64,000 nt of DNA, from NCBI GenBank assembly GCA_010093685.1, contig MU006216.1:261065-325064 (forward strand), given 5' to 3'. This DNA comes from Ophiobolus disseminans (Eukaryota; Ascomycota; Dothideomycetes; Pleosporales; Phaeosphaeriaceae). Below are positions 35,164 to 46,078 of this stretch, in pieces (the first letter of the stretch is position 1; every line of letters starts with the position of its first letter). Under the pieces are notes generated by a model that had not been told where the DNA came from, searched no databases, and was given only the letters and a program-made list of their open reading frames with translations. A program made the translations under genes and the position numbers.

Positions 35164-36319
35164 CTATGAGTCATCCACGCCACCCATCGTATTACTCGCC
35201 CACTGATAACTTCCCAAGAATATCGCACCACCAACGCTGATCCAGCCTATTCGCGGCCCGATACCTGCAAAGAAGGCTCTTGGTCCGGAATCTTTCAGTA
35301 TCGCCGAAAGCATGACGAACATTGGTTGCTTCTCCTTCGCGAGCATCATCCTCGTCTTGAGCACATCCAGTGGTGTCGTCAATCCTGCTGCCACAGCGCC
35401 AGCCACTGAGCCCAGCAGTCCACCTTCCATTCCAGTGACTTCCTTCCGTCCTGTCTGACTACACCGGTAGTGCTTCAGAGCCTCCCACAGCGGAAACTGG
35501 ATGATGGTGAATGGCACCTCACGAATAATGGTGATCGACCAGCCACGGTATAGCTCTTTCCACACATGCACTAGGCTACGGGTATGTCGTTGATTCAGAA
35601 TATACGTCAACGCCGAAAGTGAAGACGGATGCTGACTAGCTTGTGCACGTTGCTTGACAACCTCTGTCGGAACTCGTACTGCGCAAGCAGCCACTTCGCC
35701 CACGCTGGCGGCTAGCATGTGTACTAGCGCCTGATTTCCTGGATCTATGACATCCTCCTTGTATGGTTTGCCTTCAGCATTGTATTGTATCGTGGATTGT
35801 GGTCGCGCAAACGATCGTTTTAAGGAATCATAGGTGATGAAGAAGAGGGCTGCACCTGGGGCAGAGCCTACAATGGCACTGCCCACTCCACGATAGATGC
35901 CAGTGAAGCCGCCAGACGCAGCGAACCCTGCACTAGACTGTAATCGAGTCTTGAGCGTGTCGAGAGGATAGAGGGAGAGGTCAACTGTTGTGCCAGCTAA
36001 GCCGCCTGCCTGGAGTTATTAGCCTGGAATCAGACGACCAAGGATAGTCTCTCTCGGATTGCATGACGTTCGAAATTCTAGAGTATATGATTCATGATAA
36101 CAAGTACGAGGCTGTCTTTCGAACTGCAACGCGTCAAATACGCACACGCGACGACTTCTAGCGGGGAAGAAAGCCAGACTATAGCGATTTGTATAAAAAA
36201 CTGGTTTTACTTACTATAAGCGACCGCAAGTACGGCGATTCAACCCATGCGCGTCCGCGATCTGGCTCAAGGACATGCTGCATGGTTGTTGTGAAAGACG
36301 CGGAGTTCGGAGCGATCAT
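35164..36319 (-). CDS. Mitochondrial S-adenosylmethionine carrier
   Basis: Inner-membrane carrier of the SLC25 family that brings S-adenosylmethionine into mitochondria (yeast Pet8p). Exons are 36319-36215 and 36009-35164, giving 316 aa. Exon 1 ends ...LRSLI and joins in phase to AGGLAGTTVDLSLYPLDTLKTRLQ, a hallmark of SAM carriers. All three P-x-D/E-x-x-K/R signatures occur: PLDTLKTR, VPTEVVKQR and PLDVLKTR. The last repeat ends GPRIGWISVGGAIFLGSYQW. There are six membrane helices, as in the family. The start is the ATG at 36319; a nearer-upstream ATG is out of frame and stops at once. It is divergent from the WD40 gene with only about 160 bp between start codons. Substrate assignment rests on whole-sequence resemblance to Pet8/SAMC. 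Confidence 0.92.
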
Positions 36320-36478
36320 GTAGTCATGCAACTTTTGGCATGGCCTGTGCTTAAGCTAGTCGTGACCCTCTCAAGATTCGAAACGGCTACAACACACAAA
36401 CATCAAATTGATACAAAGTATTGCACACGTTGAAGAGAGCGTCCGAGGCCATTAGATATGCCGGGGTATTGACGGGTG

Positions 36479-38047
36479 ATGAGTAGCTCGGGTCTGAAGG
36501 TGCGTTGTCTGGCGAGCACGACGGTTTCTGAGCGAATACGGCAAGAGCAGGACTTGGAAAGGGAGAATGAACCAAATGATGAAGAGGTGGACCAACGCAG
36601 GGGAGTTGAAAGAGCTGAAAGAGATGGAGAGTCAATTACTCTCGTGCACGGCGATTCCTTAAGAAAAGACGGAAGGGAGTCACAAGACAACCGTGCGCCA
36701 TCCAAGTCGCCATCTCCATCGAATTCGGAACAACACTTCGAGTCAAGTTCTTCTTCAGACTCTGAAACCAGCAACAGTGCTGCATCTCTCGCCGGTTCTA
36801 GTCCGAAGAGTAGTAAAAGCCATACCAGCTGTGTCCAAGAAGCTCAACTGTCGCCGGACGGAACCTGTGTCTTTACATCAGACTACAACCGTTCTTTCTC
36901 TGTCTATCCCATTGACAGCACCTTGCACACCGAAGCTAGCGCCCGTGCTTTAAAGCCATATGCCCACTTTACGTCTTCAGACCCAATATGGGCTTTTGCA
37001 GCAAATCCGCTCTTCAACATAAACGATGCAAATAGCACCCACGTACTGGTCAGTCGTCGCGACAAATACATCACCCTGCACAACGCGCTGTGGGATTTGT
37101 CGAACCCGAACAGTGACCAAAGCTCCACTCCCATCAATACACCCGTCGATATTGCCCGCCCCATCGCATTCTATAAACTCATCAACCCTCAAAATGAAGC
37201 CCTCACAGTCCCCCTTAGCCTCACCTACTCCTACACGGGCACGCACTTCTTTGCGGGCGCTCGCAACACCATTCACATCTTCGACCTCACCGACCCCTCC
37301 GGCCCCATTCACACGATCCCCACGATCCCCTCCGTGCGCAGCAAACTCAAAGGTGGTGGCCGCGGCTTCAAAGGCGCAATATCCGCACTAACCTTATCGC
37401 CACCGACCCCAACTTCTTCCAACGGCCTACTTGCAGCTGGGGCTCGAACACGACATGTAGGCATCTATGATCCCTTCAACGGCACGGAAATCACTACCTT
37501 CTCCCTCCCTGGCACCCTCGATGGAAAGAGAGTCTACAATGCAAACATGCAGCACGTCATCGGCGACGGCGTCTCAAGCCTGAAGTACTCCCCCTGCGGA
37601 ACATATCTCTACGTTGCAGAAAGGACTTCAGATGTTCTGCTCATATACGACGTGCGCAACTTTTCTCTCGCGTTGGGATACTGCGCTGGCCGACAAGCGC
37701 TCACGAAGCAGAAGCTCGGCTTCGATGTGTGGAACGCGGGGACGTCGCCGTATGATATCGAAGGCACGGCGCATGAGTTGTGGGCTGGTGGAACGGATGG
37801 TATGGTGAGGGTGTGGCGGGATCCATATGTGAAGGAAGGTGCGGTGGAGGCGGATGAAGTTTTTCGAGTCGGAGATGGAGGTGCAGCTGTGGTGGGGACG
37901 ATGGTGCATGCGAGTGGCGGGTTAGCTGTTGCGGCGTGTGGGAGGATTGGGGTTGGTGATGATGGCGTTGAGGGTAGGAGGAGGGGAGGAGGGAATTTGC
38001 CTAGGTTCAAGGAGTGGGGGAGTGTGGACGTCTTGGGGCTGAGTTGA
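36479..38047 (+). CDS. WD40 protein resembling SWT21 / WRAP53 (TCAB1)
   Basis: Single-exon protein of 522 aa. The first ~115 residues are hydrophilic and Ser/Glu-rich. Next comes a WD40 propeller beginning EAQLSPDGTCVFTSDYNRSF and continuing with FFAGARNTIHIFDL, LLAAGARTRHVGIYDPFNG and SLKYSPCGTYLYVAERTSDV. It closes with LWAGGTDGMVRVWRDP. This order and wording resemble the Swt21/WRAP53 group, whose members work in splicing-related snRNP biology (yeast) or guide telomerase and scaRNAs to Cajal bodies (animals). A Pro/Gly-rich insertion lies between mid blades. The start is the ATG at 36479. Function in this fungus is inferred only; the group assignment is moderately sure. Confidence 0.8.
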   Translation: MSSSGLKVRCLASTTVSERIRQEQDLERENEPNDEEVDQRRGVERAERDGESITLVHGDSLRKDGRESQDNRAPSKSPSPSNSEQHFESSSSSDSETSNSAASLAGSSPKSSKSHTSCVQEAQLSPDGTCVFTSDYNRSFSVYPIDSTLHTEASARALKPYAHFTSSDPIWAFAANPLFNINDANSTHVLVSRRDKYITLHNALWDLSNPNSDQSSTPINTPVDIARPIAFYKLINPQNEALTVPLSLTYSYTGTHFFAGARNTIHIFDLTDPSGPIHTIPTIPSVRSKLKGGGRGFKGAISALTLSPPTPTSSNGLLAAGARTRHVGIYDPFNGTEITTFSLPGTLDGKRVYNANMQHVIGDGVSSLKYSPCGTYLYVAERTSDVLLIYDVRNFSLALGYCAGRQALTKQKLGFDVWNAGTSPYDIEGTAHELWAGGTDGMVRVWRDPYVKEGAVEADEVFRVGDGGAAVVGTMVHASGGLAVAACGRIGVGDDGVEGRRRGGGNLPRFKEWGSVDVLGLS

Positions 38048-38353
38048 GTTGAGTTACGGTGAGAGAGCTTGAACACACTCAAGTAGAAAGATTGAAGAAA
38101 ACAACGAGTCGTGCAATGATATTGACGCCTGAATAGTGGTACACCTGAGACAGTGTGCCATAAATATCCCTCATTCAATTGTCCACAAAAGGAAGTCACG
38201 TCAGCTGCAGTCTCACCCTCGTTCCAGTACCGAGCCACCTCACCGGCAATAATTCTCCACTCATACAACACAATGATGACTTATCCAATCTCATTGTGTG
38301 CACTGCAAAGGCGATGCACGTCCTGTAGTACACATCACAGCACCCAACGAGCG

Positions 38354-38363
38354 TACCTAGGTA
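38354..38363. promoter_or_regulatory. TACCTAGGTA palindrome
   Basis: Perfect 10-bp palindrome extended to GTACCTAGGTAC (12 bp) by one further base pair on each side. It is intergenic. The role is inferred from recurrence. Confidence 0.42.
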
Positions 38364-38458
38364 CCCGATCGTGCCAGAACATCTCCGTGCCTACCGTGAA
38401 CCAACACCCAACTCAATTGAGGCCTCAATATTTCGAATGCAAATGCTAAATCGCCTCA

Positions 38459-38710
38459 TCAAGCCGCAGCACTACTCCCGTTACAAGACTTAAAATGCAC
38501 AGCCCTCCAATTCGGGCCTAGTACCCTAATCCCACGTGCACGCCCGACGTCCTTATCGCCGATCCTCCAAACCCAGCCCATCTCATCCAGGCACACCATC
38601 TCGCAGCATGAATCACCTTTCCACTCGAGATCAAGGCCAACTCCGGTGGCGCTGCTCACATGCTCGAATATCGAGGGCGCAGACCCAGGCGTAAACACTT
38701 GGAAGTCCAT
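38459..38710 (-). CDS. Possible small ORF, 83 aa, unrecognised
   Basis: An ATG-started frame opening MDFQVFTPGSAPSIFEHVSS with a middle EWKGDSCCEMVCLDEMGWVW and tail ...CNGSSAAA. Its composition is protein-like but no domain is recognised and no leader or splice support was found. It could be a chance frame or the last exon of a decayed gene. Confidence 0.25.
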   Translation of the reverse strand: MDFQVFTPGSAPSIFEHVSSATGVGLDLEWKGDSCCEMVCLDEMGWVWRIGDKDVGRARGIRVLGPNWRAVHFKSCNGSSAAA

Positions 38711-39641
38711 GCATGGCGCGGGGCGTTTGTCGCTTACCTCTGCATCTGCAGTCCTTTCACATTTTCATTTCATTTCAACTTCGTACCTGAGAACGCGAGG
38801 GACCGTCACATTTCAGCTTACGCGCGATTGGATCGCGATTTCGTGATCTATTTCTGGTGATGATCTTGACCGGTTGGTCTGGATGAGACGGGATGACACA
38901 CGTATGTGACCTAGAGTAGGTGCATGTGTAGGTCCCAAACAAACCCATCCACTAAACACTAGATACATACCTAGGCGGCAAGTTCGAAGTGTCGTTCAAG
39001 TAGCGATATATCTCATTGGTTCGCAAGGTGCAGGACGTGTGGAAATTACCTCTTCCCTCTCACCCATCCTGCACCTTAATCGACTGCACATCTCCCTTCT
39101 CAGCTCCGCTCCTCGGCATGAGCGAAAGCATAAGATTCAGGACTCTTTTCGTATTGTTTTTCATCTGGCAGTGCACGTTATTTCCTACCTAGGCACTGTC
39201 TCACTTCGCCTTCGAACACAGCTTTTACTCAGGCCCGCCGCTCTTGGCGGAGAGAATAGCAGCAGCATCTACGCCCGAACGTCGATCTGGTCGTACAGTC
39301 AATAATGACAGCTCGGGTTGCCTTGGGGTGTGATTGGCGCACGAGGGCTCGCCTGGGGAAGGGTTGTGTATTGCCACGATGGCGCTTGGTGCATGAGCAA
39401 GGATGTCGTGTAAGTATGTAGGGCCGGAGTGGTATAAGTAGTGTATGCTGTACATGTCTTTTCTTCACGCATCATTTGGTTTGTTATCGCAGTGGACATT
39501 TCCTTCGCATCTTTAGTCTCTTTTTGGTTCTTTTGTTATCGCAGTCTGCATCAAATATCGTCCCGCATCTTTAGCCTTCAGATTTTTTTTAGCTGGACAT
39601 CAGGTCCGTCCTTTCACTCTCAAAATCTCAAAATCAACACC

Positions 39642-40469
39642 ATGCGTCTCTCAGAAACATTCATCGCCGCCATCATGGGCCCCCTCGCCATCGCCGCCCC
39701 CGGAAGCCCACCCCCTTCCCAACTCCAACACCACACCCTCTCTCCCCGCCAAAAACCCACCACCCCAAGCCCACGCATCGAGCCCCGCCCCCAAAAGGGC
39801 AACATCCCCTACGGCGGCCCCGGGATCTACTCGTGCACCGTTCCCGGCACCGTAGCCCTAACCTTCGACGATGGACCGTACATCTACACCGCCGGCGTAA
39901 TGGACCAATTCGCCACCTACGGCTTCAAAGCAACCTTCTTCGTAACCGGCGACAACGGCCGCGGCCCCCTCGACGCCAACCCCAGCGGCGCCGCCCTCGT
40001 GCGCCGCATGCTGGCCGAGGGCCACCAAGTGGGCAGCCACACGTGGACGCACACGGACCTGAACACGCTCAGCGACCAGCAGCAGCGCGACGAGATGCTG
40101 AAAACCGAAGCCGCGCTCAAGAACATCATAGGCAAAACCCCAACATACATGCGCCCGCCGTACGGGTCGTGCAACGAGGCGTGTGGGGCCGTGATGAAGG
40201 ATCTGGGCTACGTGGTTGCGCATTGGGATCTCGAGACGGATGATTGGCGGTATCAGGCTGATATATCCATATCCGAGAATATCTTCAAGAGTAGCCTCGC
40301 CGAGACGGATCCGAAGACGGGGGGGAGAGTTGTGCTGGCGCATGATATCCATGAGCAGACTGCGACGCGGTTGACGGCATTTATGCTGGGGGAGCTTAAG
40401 GCAAGGGGGTTTAGGGGCGTGACGTTGGGGGAGTGTTTGGGAGAGCCAGAGGAGAATTGGTATCGCTGA
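39642..40469 (+). CDS. Secreted polysaccharide (chitin) deacetylase, CE4
   Basis: Extracellular metal-dependent deacetylase of carbohydrate esterase family 4; such enzymes convert chitin to chitosan or act on related polymers, often shielding the fungal wall. Single exon, 275 aa. A signal-peptide-like start (MRLSETFIAAIMGPLAIAAP) is followed by a Pro/Gln-rich linker. The NodB domain then shows the catalytic motifs in order: TFDDGP (metal Asp and base), HTWTHTD (metal His pair within SHTWTHTD), RPPYGSC, then HWDLETDDW and VLAHDIHE (catalytic His). No chitin-binding module or GPI signal is visible. The ATG at 39642 was chosen because the longer open frame upstream lacks a signal peptide. Substrate (chitin or other) is inferred from the family. 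Confidence 0.93.
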   Translation: MRLSETFIAAIMGPLAIAAPGSPPPSQLQHHTLSPRQKPTTPSPRIEPRPQKGNIPYGGPGIYSCTVPGTVALTFDDGPYIYTAGVMDQFATYGFKATFFVTGDNGRGPLDANPSGAALVRRMLAEGHQVGSHTWTHTDLNTLSDQQQRDEMLKTEAALKNIIGKTPTYMRPPYGSCNEACGAVMKDLGYVVAHWDLETDDWRYQADISISENIFKSSLAETDPKTGGRVVLAHDIHEQTATRLTAFMLGELKARGFRGVTLGECLGEPEENWYR

Positions 40470-41125
40470 GGTTGTGGCACTTGAGGAGTGCTGAGTGTGA
40501 ACTGGAGATAGGGGTTTAGTGGAGTTTGAGCGGGCATTGCGGCGTACACTGTAATCGTTACGTTGGGTTCGCATTTTGGAACGTTCTATGTACATACATA
40601 TAGGGATAGATTTGGGATAATTTGGTTCGGCTTAGAAGGAAAGGCATTAGCATCAGCGTTGACGTAATATACAGCAAGTTTACACTTCAGTCTGAACGTT
40701 TGATACCGTAACTCTGACGTGATGTGAGTTCATGCACGCAGTAGTCCAACAGCAAGGACAAGCTGCAGCACAAGATCAGTCGTGCAGCATCGTGTGAGAA
40801 GAGGTTAGCATCAGCGTGGGCATAATAGAGCAAGGATCCACTTCCATCCGAGCCATGGATTTTGTGACATTGGTATAAACCTATGAGCTTGGGCACGCAG
40901 TAGCCCAACAGCAAGGGCGTCCGCGGCACGCGGCGAGCAGTTCAGCATCGGGTACAGTCACACCGCGCAGGACACAATACCACATCAAGAACTATACCGC
41001 AAAGGTACATCAACATCTCCATTCACGCTTACGAACCCATCAAAGGCGCGACAAACCACCCCCTCACCAGAGTATATACAAACCACCACTGCAAAGCCAC
41101 CAGCAAACAACCCCTCCACAGCCCT
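40470..41125. other. Intergenic with diverged tandem duplication
   Basis: The gap between the convergent deacetylase and WDR48 genes. The main content is the ~158-bp duplication at 40647-40960; the rest appears to be 3' untranslated sequence. Confidence 0.5.
40647..40960. repeat. Two diverged tandem copies of a ~158-bp unit
   Basis: TTAGCATCAGCG begins at 40647 and again at 40805. CACGCAGTAG-T/C-CCAACAGCAAGG appears at 40735 and at 40894. The anchor spacings of 158 and 159 bp show one tandem duplication with considerable divergence between the anchors. It is noncoding and lies directly 3' of the deacetylase gene. Confidence 0.75.
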
Positions 41126-44100
41126 CTACGGTCCAAACGCCGCCTTACCCTCATTAACAATCCCCCTACTACTCTGCGTACTGCTCCTGCCCGCCTCACT
41201 ACTCGGCTTCCCCTCGCTGACGTCCGTGGACGTGAGACCCGCGGGGTGATTCGACGATGCGCCGGGCGTGTTAAACGGAAGCCCGGGATGCGGTGCGGGA
41301 GGCTTGATTTCCTTGCGCCCGTTGGCCTTGTAGTGCAGGAGGACGTCGCCGCCGCCGCGCCAGACGTGTGCGCGGAGGGAGGCGAGTGTCATTGTAGGGG
41401 GAATAAGCTGTTGGTCGTAAGTATGTGTGCGACAAGCCTCTTGAATACAACTTTAGTTGACGATAGAAAGGGTTTTTGACGTACCTGTCCATTACACCAC
41501 AACTCCAGATATTCCTCCGGCCTCAATCGCCCCTCTTGCTCCAACTCCTCTTTCGTGGGACTAGCCTCAATCCTCTCGGCGACGTATCCCAGAATCTTTC
41601 TCGCGCGCAGCATGCGATTGGCATTGAGTCGGTTGTTGCTGAGTTTGGAATTAGCACGTGCCGCTTGGTCGAAGGGTATGGAAAAGGGGAGGTACCCATC
41701 GGACGAGATGCTCGGCAGCGCGTTTAGGTGTGGTTCGAGGATGAAGGACACTTTGACAATGTCTTTTGGCGGGAGGTGGTTCTGGCGGGTTAGTATGGAT
41801 GTGCTAAAAGGCTGGGGGATGGGCTTACTCGTAATAGGACCTCGGCGAGCCACATTGGTGCTGCTTTCTCGATTAGGTCGGCTTGCAGGCCGAGTGAGCT
41901 GACTTTTCCTTCGAAGAGGTCAGCGACACCGCCGGCTTCTGGTCTGTCTTCTTGAATTAAGATCGTGGTGCTCGCTGGTGGTTTCAGCACTGGCGTGTCA
42001 CTGGGTAGACTGGGTGCAATCTGGCTCTCTAGCTTCGTTGCGCCTGCAGCTAACTGCTCCTCGTAGCCCTGCCGTATGCGCTGGATCGAGCCGGAGAAGT
42101 TGTCTTCGATCGTCTTTTCGTCGGTCTTGGTAGAGTGCGCGTCGCTGTCCTCTGCCTTCTCATCGACAGCGGCGGGCTTCGCAGGCTCGGCAACCGCTGT
42201 TCCGGTGCTGAACTTCTTCATGTTGAAGGACATGTTGAACTTCTTGCCGAACATGCCTTTGCCTTTCTTCGCTGGCGTATCGGCGTCGGTGGGCGAAGAA
42301 ACAGTCTCCTCCTTCGCATCAGTTGAAGTTTCGGGGGCAGCCGCGGGCTTCTCCTTGCCGTTTCCGTTACCATTAGGAGCAGATGTTACTTGACCAAAGT
42401 AATCGGGCTCAGTAGTAGAGCTTCGCTGAGTCTGCGTTTTTTCGAGTTGCGAGCCTTCTTCGGTGGTTGGAGTGAGGTATGGGTTCTGCATCGAATTACG
42501 TCCTGCACTTTGAGGATGCGCCATGGGCGTCGCCATGCCTATAGCTAAGCCGGGTGTGGGCGGTACATGCACTCCGTTGCTGGCTTTCAACGTGGAGCCC
42601 GACATGGGTCCTGAAGAAGCGTCCTTCCAGCCATTCAGGTTCATTGACGGTATCTGTATATTTGTAGGTCGACCCGGATGTGTGTTCTCATCTTTCTCTT
42701 TCAGCAGACTTGCTCGGAATGTCTCGTCGCGCTTAATCTCTTCGTCGATCAGATTAGAAAATAGGTAGCGTAAGATCCATTTGCCAAGGTTTACTAGGAT
42801 GGGTTAGTGCTTGTGACTTGGAAGTGTGAAAGAGACGTACTGCGGTGATCTTCCCGGAAATCAATCTGCTCTTCCAGTAATAGCTCGTCCGCGTACATCT
42901 CAGCATCGAAGCAATGGTTCTCTTCGAGCACGCAGGTCAAGGTTCCTATTCGAGTGTCGACAGCGCACCAATGGGCTACACTTTCGCGTGTATTGACTTC
43001 TGGTACGACATCTTCGAGATGCTTCTTGCCATAAGATTTGATGGGCACACACTAGCACGATCAGCGACGGACTGAAGTGTCAACTGGAGGCGACATACCT
43101 GCAACAGATCCCACAGCATAACCTCGCCTGCTGTGTCCAGCGTGAGTACTCTCCGGCGATCATTCAGCAAGTGATGCTTGATCAGCCCGTTTTGTCCTTC
43201 TATCGAATGGTCTGGCAGGTTGCGCACTGGCACAATGACACCATGATCTGGCGGCACCAAAACCTCGGATGGTTTTCGCGTGCTCGCCAAAGTCGCGGCA
43301 TCTGGTTCCTTGGCAGATATCTGCGGGAAGGGTGCCGTGTTTGCCATGCGTAAGAGGGCCTTGAATGGGATTTTCTCAGCCGTTGCACCGTTGGTCCGGG
43401 GGCTTGCCGAGGGCGGTGACGGGTATCGCGATCGCGTGGTAGTAACACTGCCCCTGTGCCATTTGTAGGACTCTGGCAGTTCGACTTCGGCTGCCGTCTC
43501 GACGTCGTTCCATCTGTTGATGCTCGAGCTGGAGGTTGCGGTCCAAACGTAGTCACCCGCCGCCACGACCTTGTTCACGCCCTCGTGCTCCTGCAGAACC
43601 GCCGCAGATAGACCTTCATCCATCTCGACGCAGTTCCGCACATCGCTCTTTGCGACTATGCCCGATCGGTCGGACGAGTAAAAGACGGACAGCTGCGGGC
43701 AGTCTGAGAAGAGGGACCAGACGCTGTCGTTGTGCATGGTGAGCGTGTACATGCATCGTCCCGCCGTCATGGACCACACCTTGACGGTCTGGTCCGACGA
43801 GCCGGTCAAGATGGTGTCGCCGTCCTCGGCCACGAGGATGTCGCGCACATTATCCGTGTGTCCGACAAACTTGGTGACGCGCTTGCCCGTTCTCGAGTCC
43901 CACACGCGCACGATACTCTCCGGACCGCCACTTGCGATGATACTGGGTGTGGCTGCCAGGGCGTAGACGGAGCCCTTGGCCGTGTTCTCGTCCTCGCCCA
44001 CGGCAATCTCCAGCTTCTTGCCGGCACCATTGAGGTCCCACAGGCTGATCTTGCGGTCGAGCCCTCCTGAAGCCACCCAGTTCTCACTGCCGCCCGGCGA

Positions 44101-44638
44101 TGCGACACGCTTGACGTAGTCCGTGTGAAGACCAATGGTCTGCGGCGGGAGCGGGTCTGCAGCGGCCGGCCGCCATAGCTTCACGGTGATGTCGGAGGAG
44201 GCTGAGACGAGGGCGCTGCTGTTCTGGGCGAGGACGATGTCGTTGATCCAGTGGGTGTGCGCCTGGACCTGCTGGCGGAACTGCGTGGGCGGGGGCTTGT
44301 AGTTTGCGGCATTGGAGTCGGCGAAGGGGTCACGCTCCTCGCCCGTGCTGCTAAGGTCGAGGTGCAGGTCCCAGGCGCATATGACGCCGTCGCGGCCGCC
44401 CGAATAGCTGAGGCACGTCAGTTGGACGGCGCCGGTGCTCCGTCTGCGGGTACCTACAGGATCGAGTTGGCCGGGTCGACTGCTAGGCCATTGACTCCGA
44501 GCCTGTGCCCTCCCGCCGAGTTTGCAAGCGGCAGCACTGCACGCCAGCATCGTCAGTTCCGTCCCATATAGTCTTGTGAGGTTGCATGCAAGGGCAGCAC
44601 ATACCATACGATATGCGCTTCCGCGCCGATCGACCCAT
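41126..44638 (-). CDS. WD40 deubiquitinase cofactor, WDR48/UAF1-Bun107 type
   Basis: Activating subunit of USP-type deubiquitinases (human UAF1, fission yeast Bun107). Seven exons: 44638-44605, 44536-44458, 44407-43099, 43051-42841, 42793-41829, 41781-41485 and 41407-41126, giving 1058 aa. Exons 1-3 were assembled from short pieces and restore MGRSARKRISYVLPL, HRLGVNGLAVDPANSILYSG and GRDGVICAWDL, the conserved family start. A seven- to eight-blade WD40 propeller covers roughly residues 20-470, with blades such as HTHWINDIVL, LVSASSDITVKLW, HTDNVRDILV and ILTGSSDQTVKVW. A linker to the C-terminal DUF3337-type region follows, with NLGKWILRYLFSNLIDEEI. A Pro/Lys-rich low-complexity insert comes next. 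The ending contains NRMLRARKILGYVAERI and MTLASLRAHVWRGGGDVLLH, typical of the SUMO-like end of WDR48. Confidence 0.92.
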
Positions 44639-45153
44639 GCCCGCCGATTAGCACTGCGCCGACATGCGGTGCGGGTGTCAACGTGTAGATCTTGGAGTTT
44701 GTCTAGCTCGAGATTCTAGGGCGAGGGAGTTGAGGCTGAACGACAGGTGCACGCAGCGAGTGATGGGGCAGAAGCGCGAGAGCTTCCAGGCGTCCCAACG
44801 CCCGCTAAGGCGGGTTCAGCATCGCTAACGGATCCAGACATTGCGGCGGGTATGCGCATGGATGGAGCGCACAATTGCGCACATCGACGGCTGCGTGCGC
44901 TTCTGCTCACCGGTAAAATACGTCATGGCTAGTTGCATCTCGTGGGGACGTGAAACAGCCAGTGAACGCCTGTCTTGGGCTTTGGGTGTCTCCTCATCGT
45001 CCTACCGAGAACGTGGAACCCACGTTGACCAGCTTGGTGGGGTCCACGATGCAGGCACACGCTTAGCGGTTAATCGGCTACATCCACTACGTCGCTTGTT
45101 ATTATTTACATGCACTGCAATTTCAGCCTCATCTATCCTACAGCATAAATTTG
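44639..45153. other. Intergenic, WDR48 promoter side
   Basis: No gene is supported. The frames at 44747-45248 overlap without recognisable features. It must include the WDR48 promoter and the 3' end of the minus-strand gene at 45154. Confidence 0.45.
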
Positions 45154-46068
45154 TCAATACTGGACCAAATCCTTCTTCACCATGTCATCGAACTCCCTAT
45201 CCTCTTCGACGTGCCATCCTCGTACTGAACTTTCATGCTCATCCTTAGTCCAGTGTTTAGCCGCCCGTACATCCCACTCTATGATTTTGCTCAAGAACTG
45301 CGCGTACCACGCTTCCTTGTCCATGTCGTAGTAATCTGTCACATGCAGCTCCATGTCTTCGTCATCGAGCCATTGACGGAGGCTCACAATCGCAATTTTG
45401 GCCTCTGCAGCAGTCATCTCGTCGTACACAGGCCTGAATGTCTCTAGCAGATGCCCAAAATGCTTGACACTGCGCTTTGAGCCCAGCTCTCGGATGCGCA
45501 ATTCCATACTGAAGTGTGGCTTGTGCCTGACTTGCCGGAAGGCATCAAAACATGACCTCCAGGACGGCCGGTCTATGCTGTGCGGCCAGTACTCTGGATC
45601 ACGAAGTGTCTCGCTCGTGTTGTAGTTAATCGTCCAGTGGAGTTCCAGTCTCCGCACGAACTTGATGGGAACGAGGCCGGTGTGGTAGGCATCGACTGTC
45701 GCAAGATCGTGGAGCAGAGAGACACCACGCGTCTTGCATTCGAAGATCGAGAAGAGCTTTCGATAGCGCAACTCGAGTATCTCAGCGCGAGCATATGGGC
45801 CCATGAAGCAAGCTTAGATCAATCAAGGACCGTCAGATGGCTCATCGCAATACTTTGCGTGCAATACTGTCTCGGTGAGGACTTGGTCAATCTCGTTTAC
45901 GGCTTTGTCGTCGGACTCAAGCAAGTAGGCCCAGACCATATCGCGGATCTCGAGTGGAAATGACGCATGTACTTCATCCACAAAGGGACGGCACTGGAAG
46001 CATGAGTGAATGATTGACAGCACACGCCAGTCGTCAACAACTCCTACATCTTTTCTCTTGTCTGTCAC
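45154..46068 (-). CDS. Unrecognised protein, two frames, start and junction unresolved
   Basis: Two minus-strand frames appear to belong together. The upstream one (to about 45823) contains SFPLEIRDMVWAYLLESDDK, the F-box-like opening common in uncharacterised Dothideomycete proteins. The downstream one (45804-45154) contains ELRYRKLFSIFECKTRGVSL, HTGLVPIKFVRRLELHW and many acidic, Trp-rich stretches up to ...DDMVKKDLVQY. A join with donor GTATTG at about 45867 or GTAAAC further up and acceptor ...CTGAG near 45782 would keep frame, but the donors are weak. The first ATG of the upstream frame sits inside the conserved FPLEIRDMVW, so the real start may lie in an unseen upstream exon. It could equally be a pseudogene with a frameshift. 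No function is assigned. Confidence 0.5.
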
Positions 46069-46078
46069 ACGATATATA

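Larger units (their letters stand above)
38048..39641. other. Intergenic between WD40 and deacetylase genes
   Basis: It contains one weak small ORF (38459-38710, minus), a perfect TACCTAGGTA at 38354-38363 and two nine-base matches to that motif at 38968-38976 and 39186-39194. Runs of T and C near 39530-39640 probably belong to the deacetylase leader. Confidence 0.5.

Noticed and set aside
39858..40595. 245-codon minus-strand frame over the deacetylase
   Set aside because: Antisense to a gene with clear CE4 motifs; no domain of its own.
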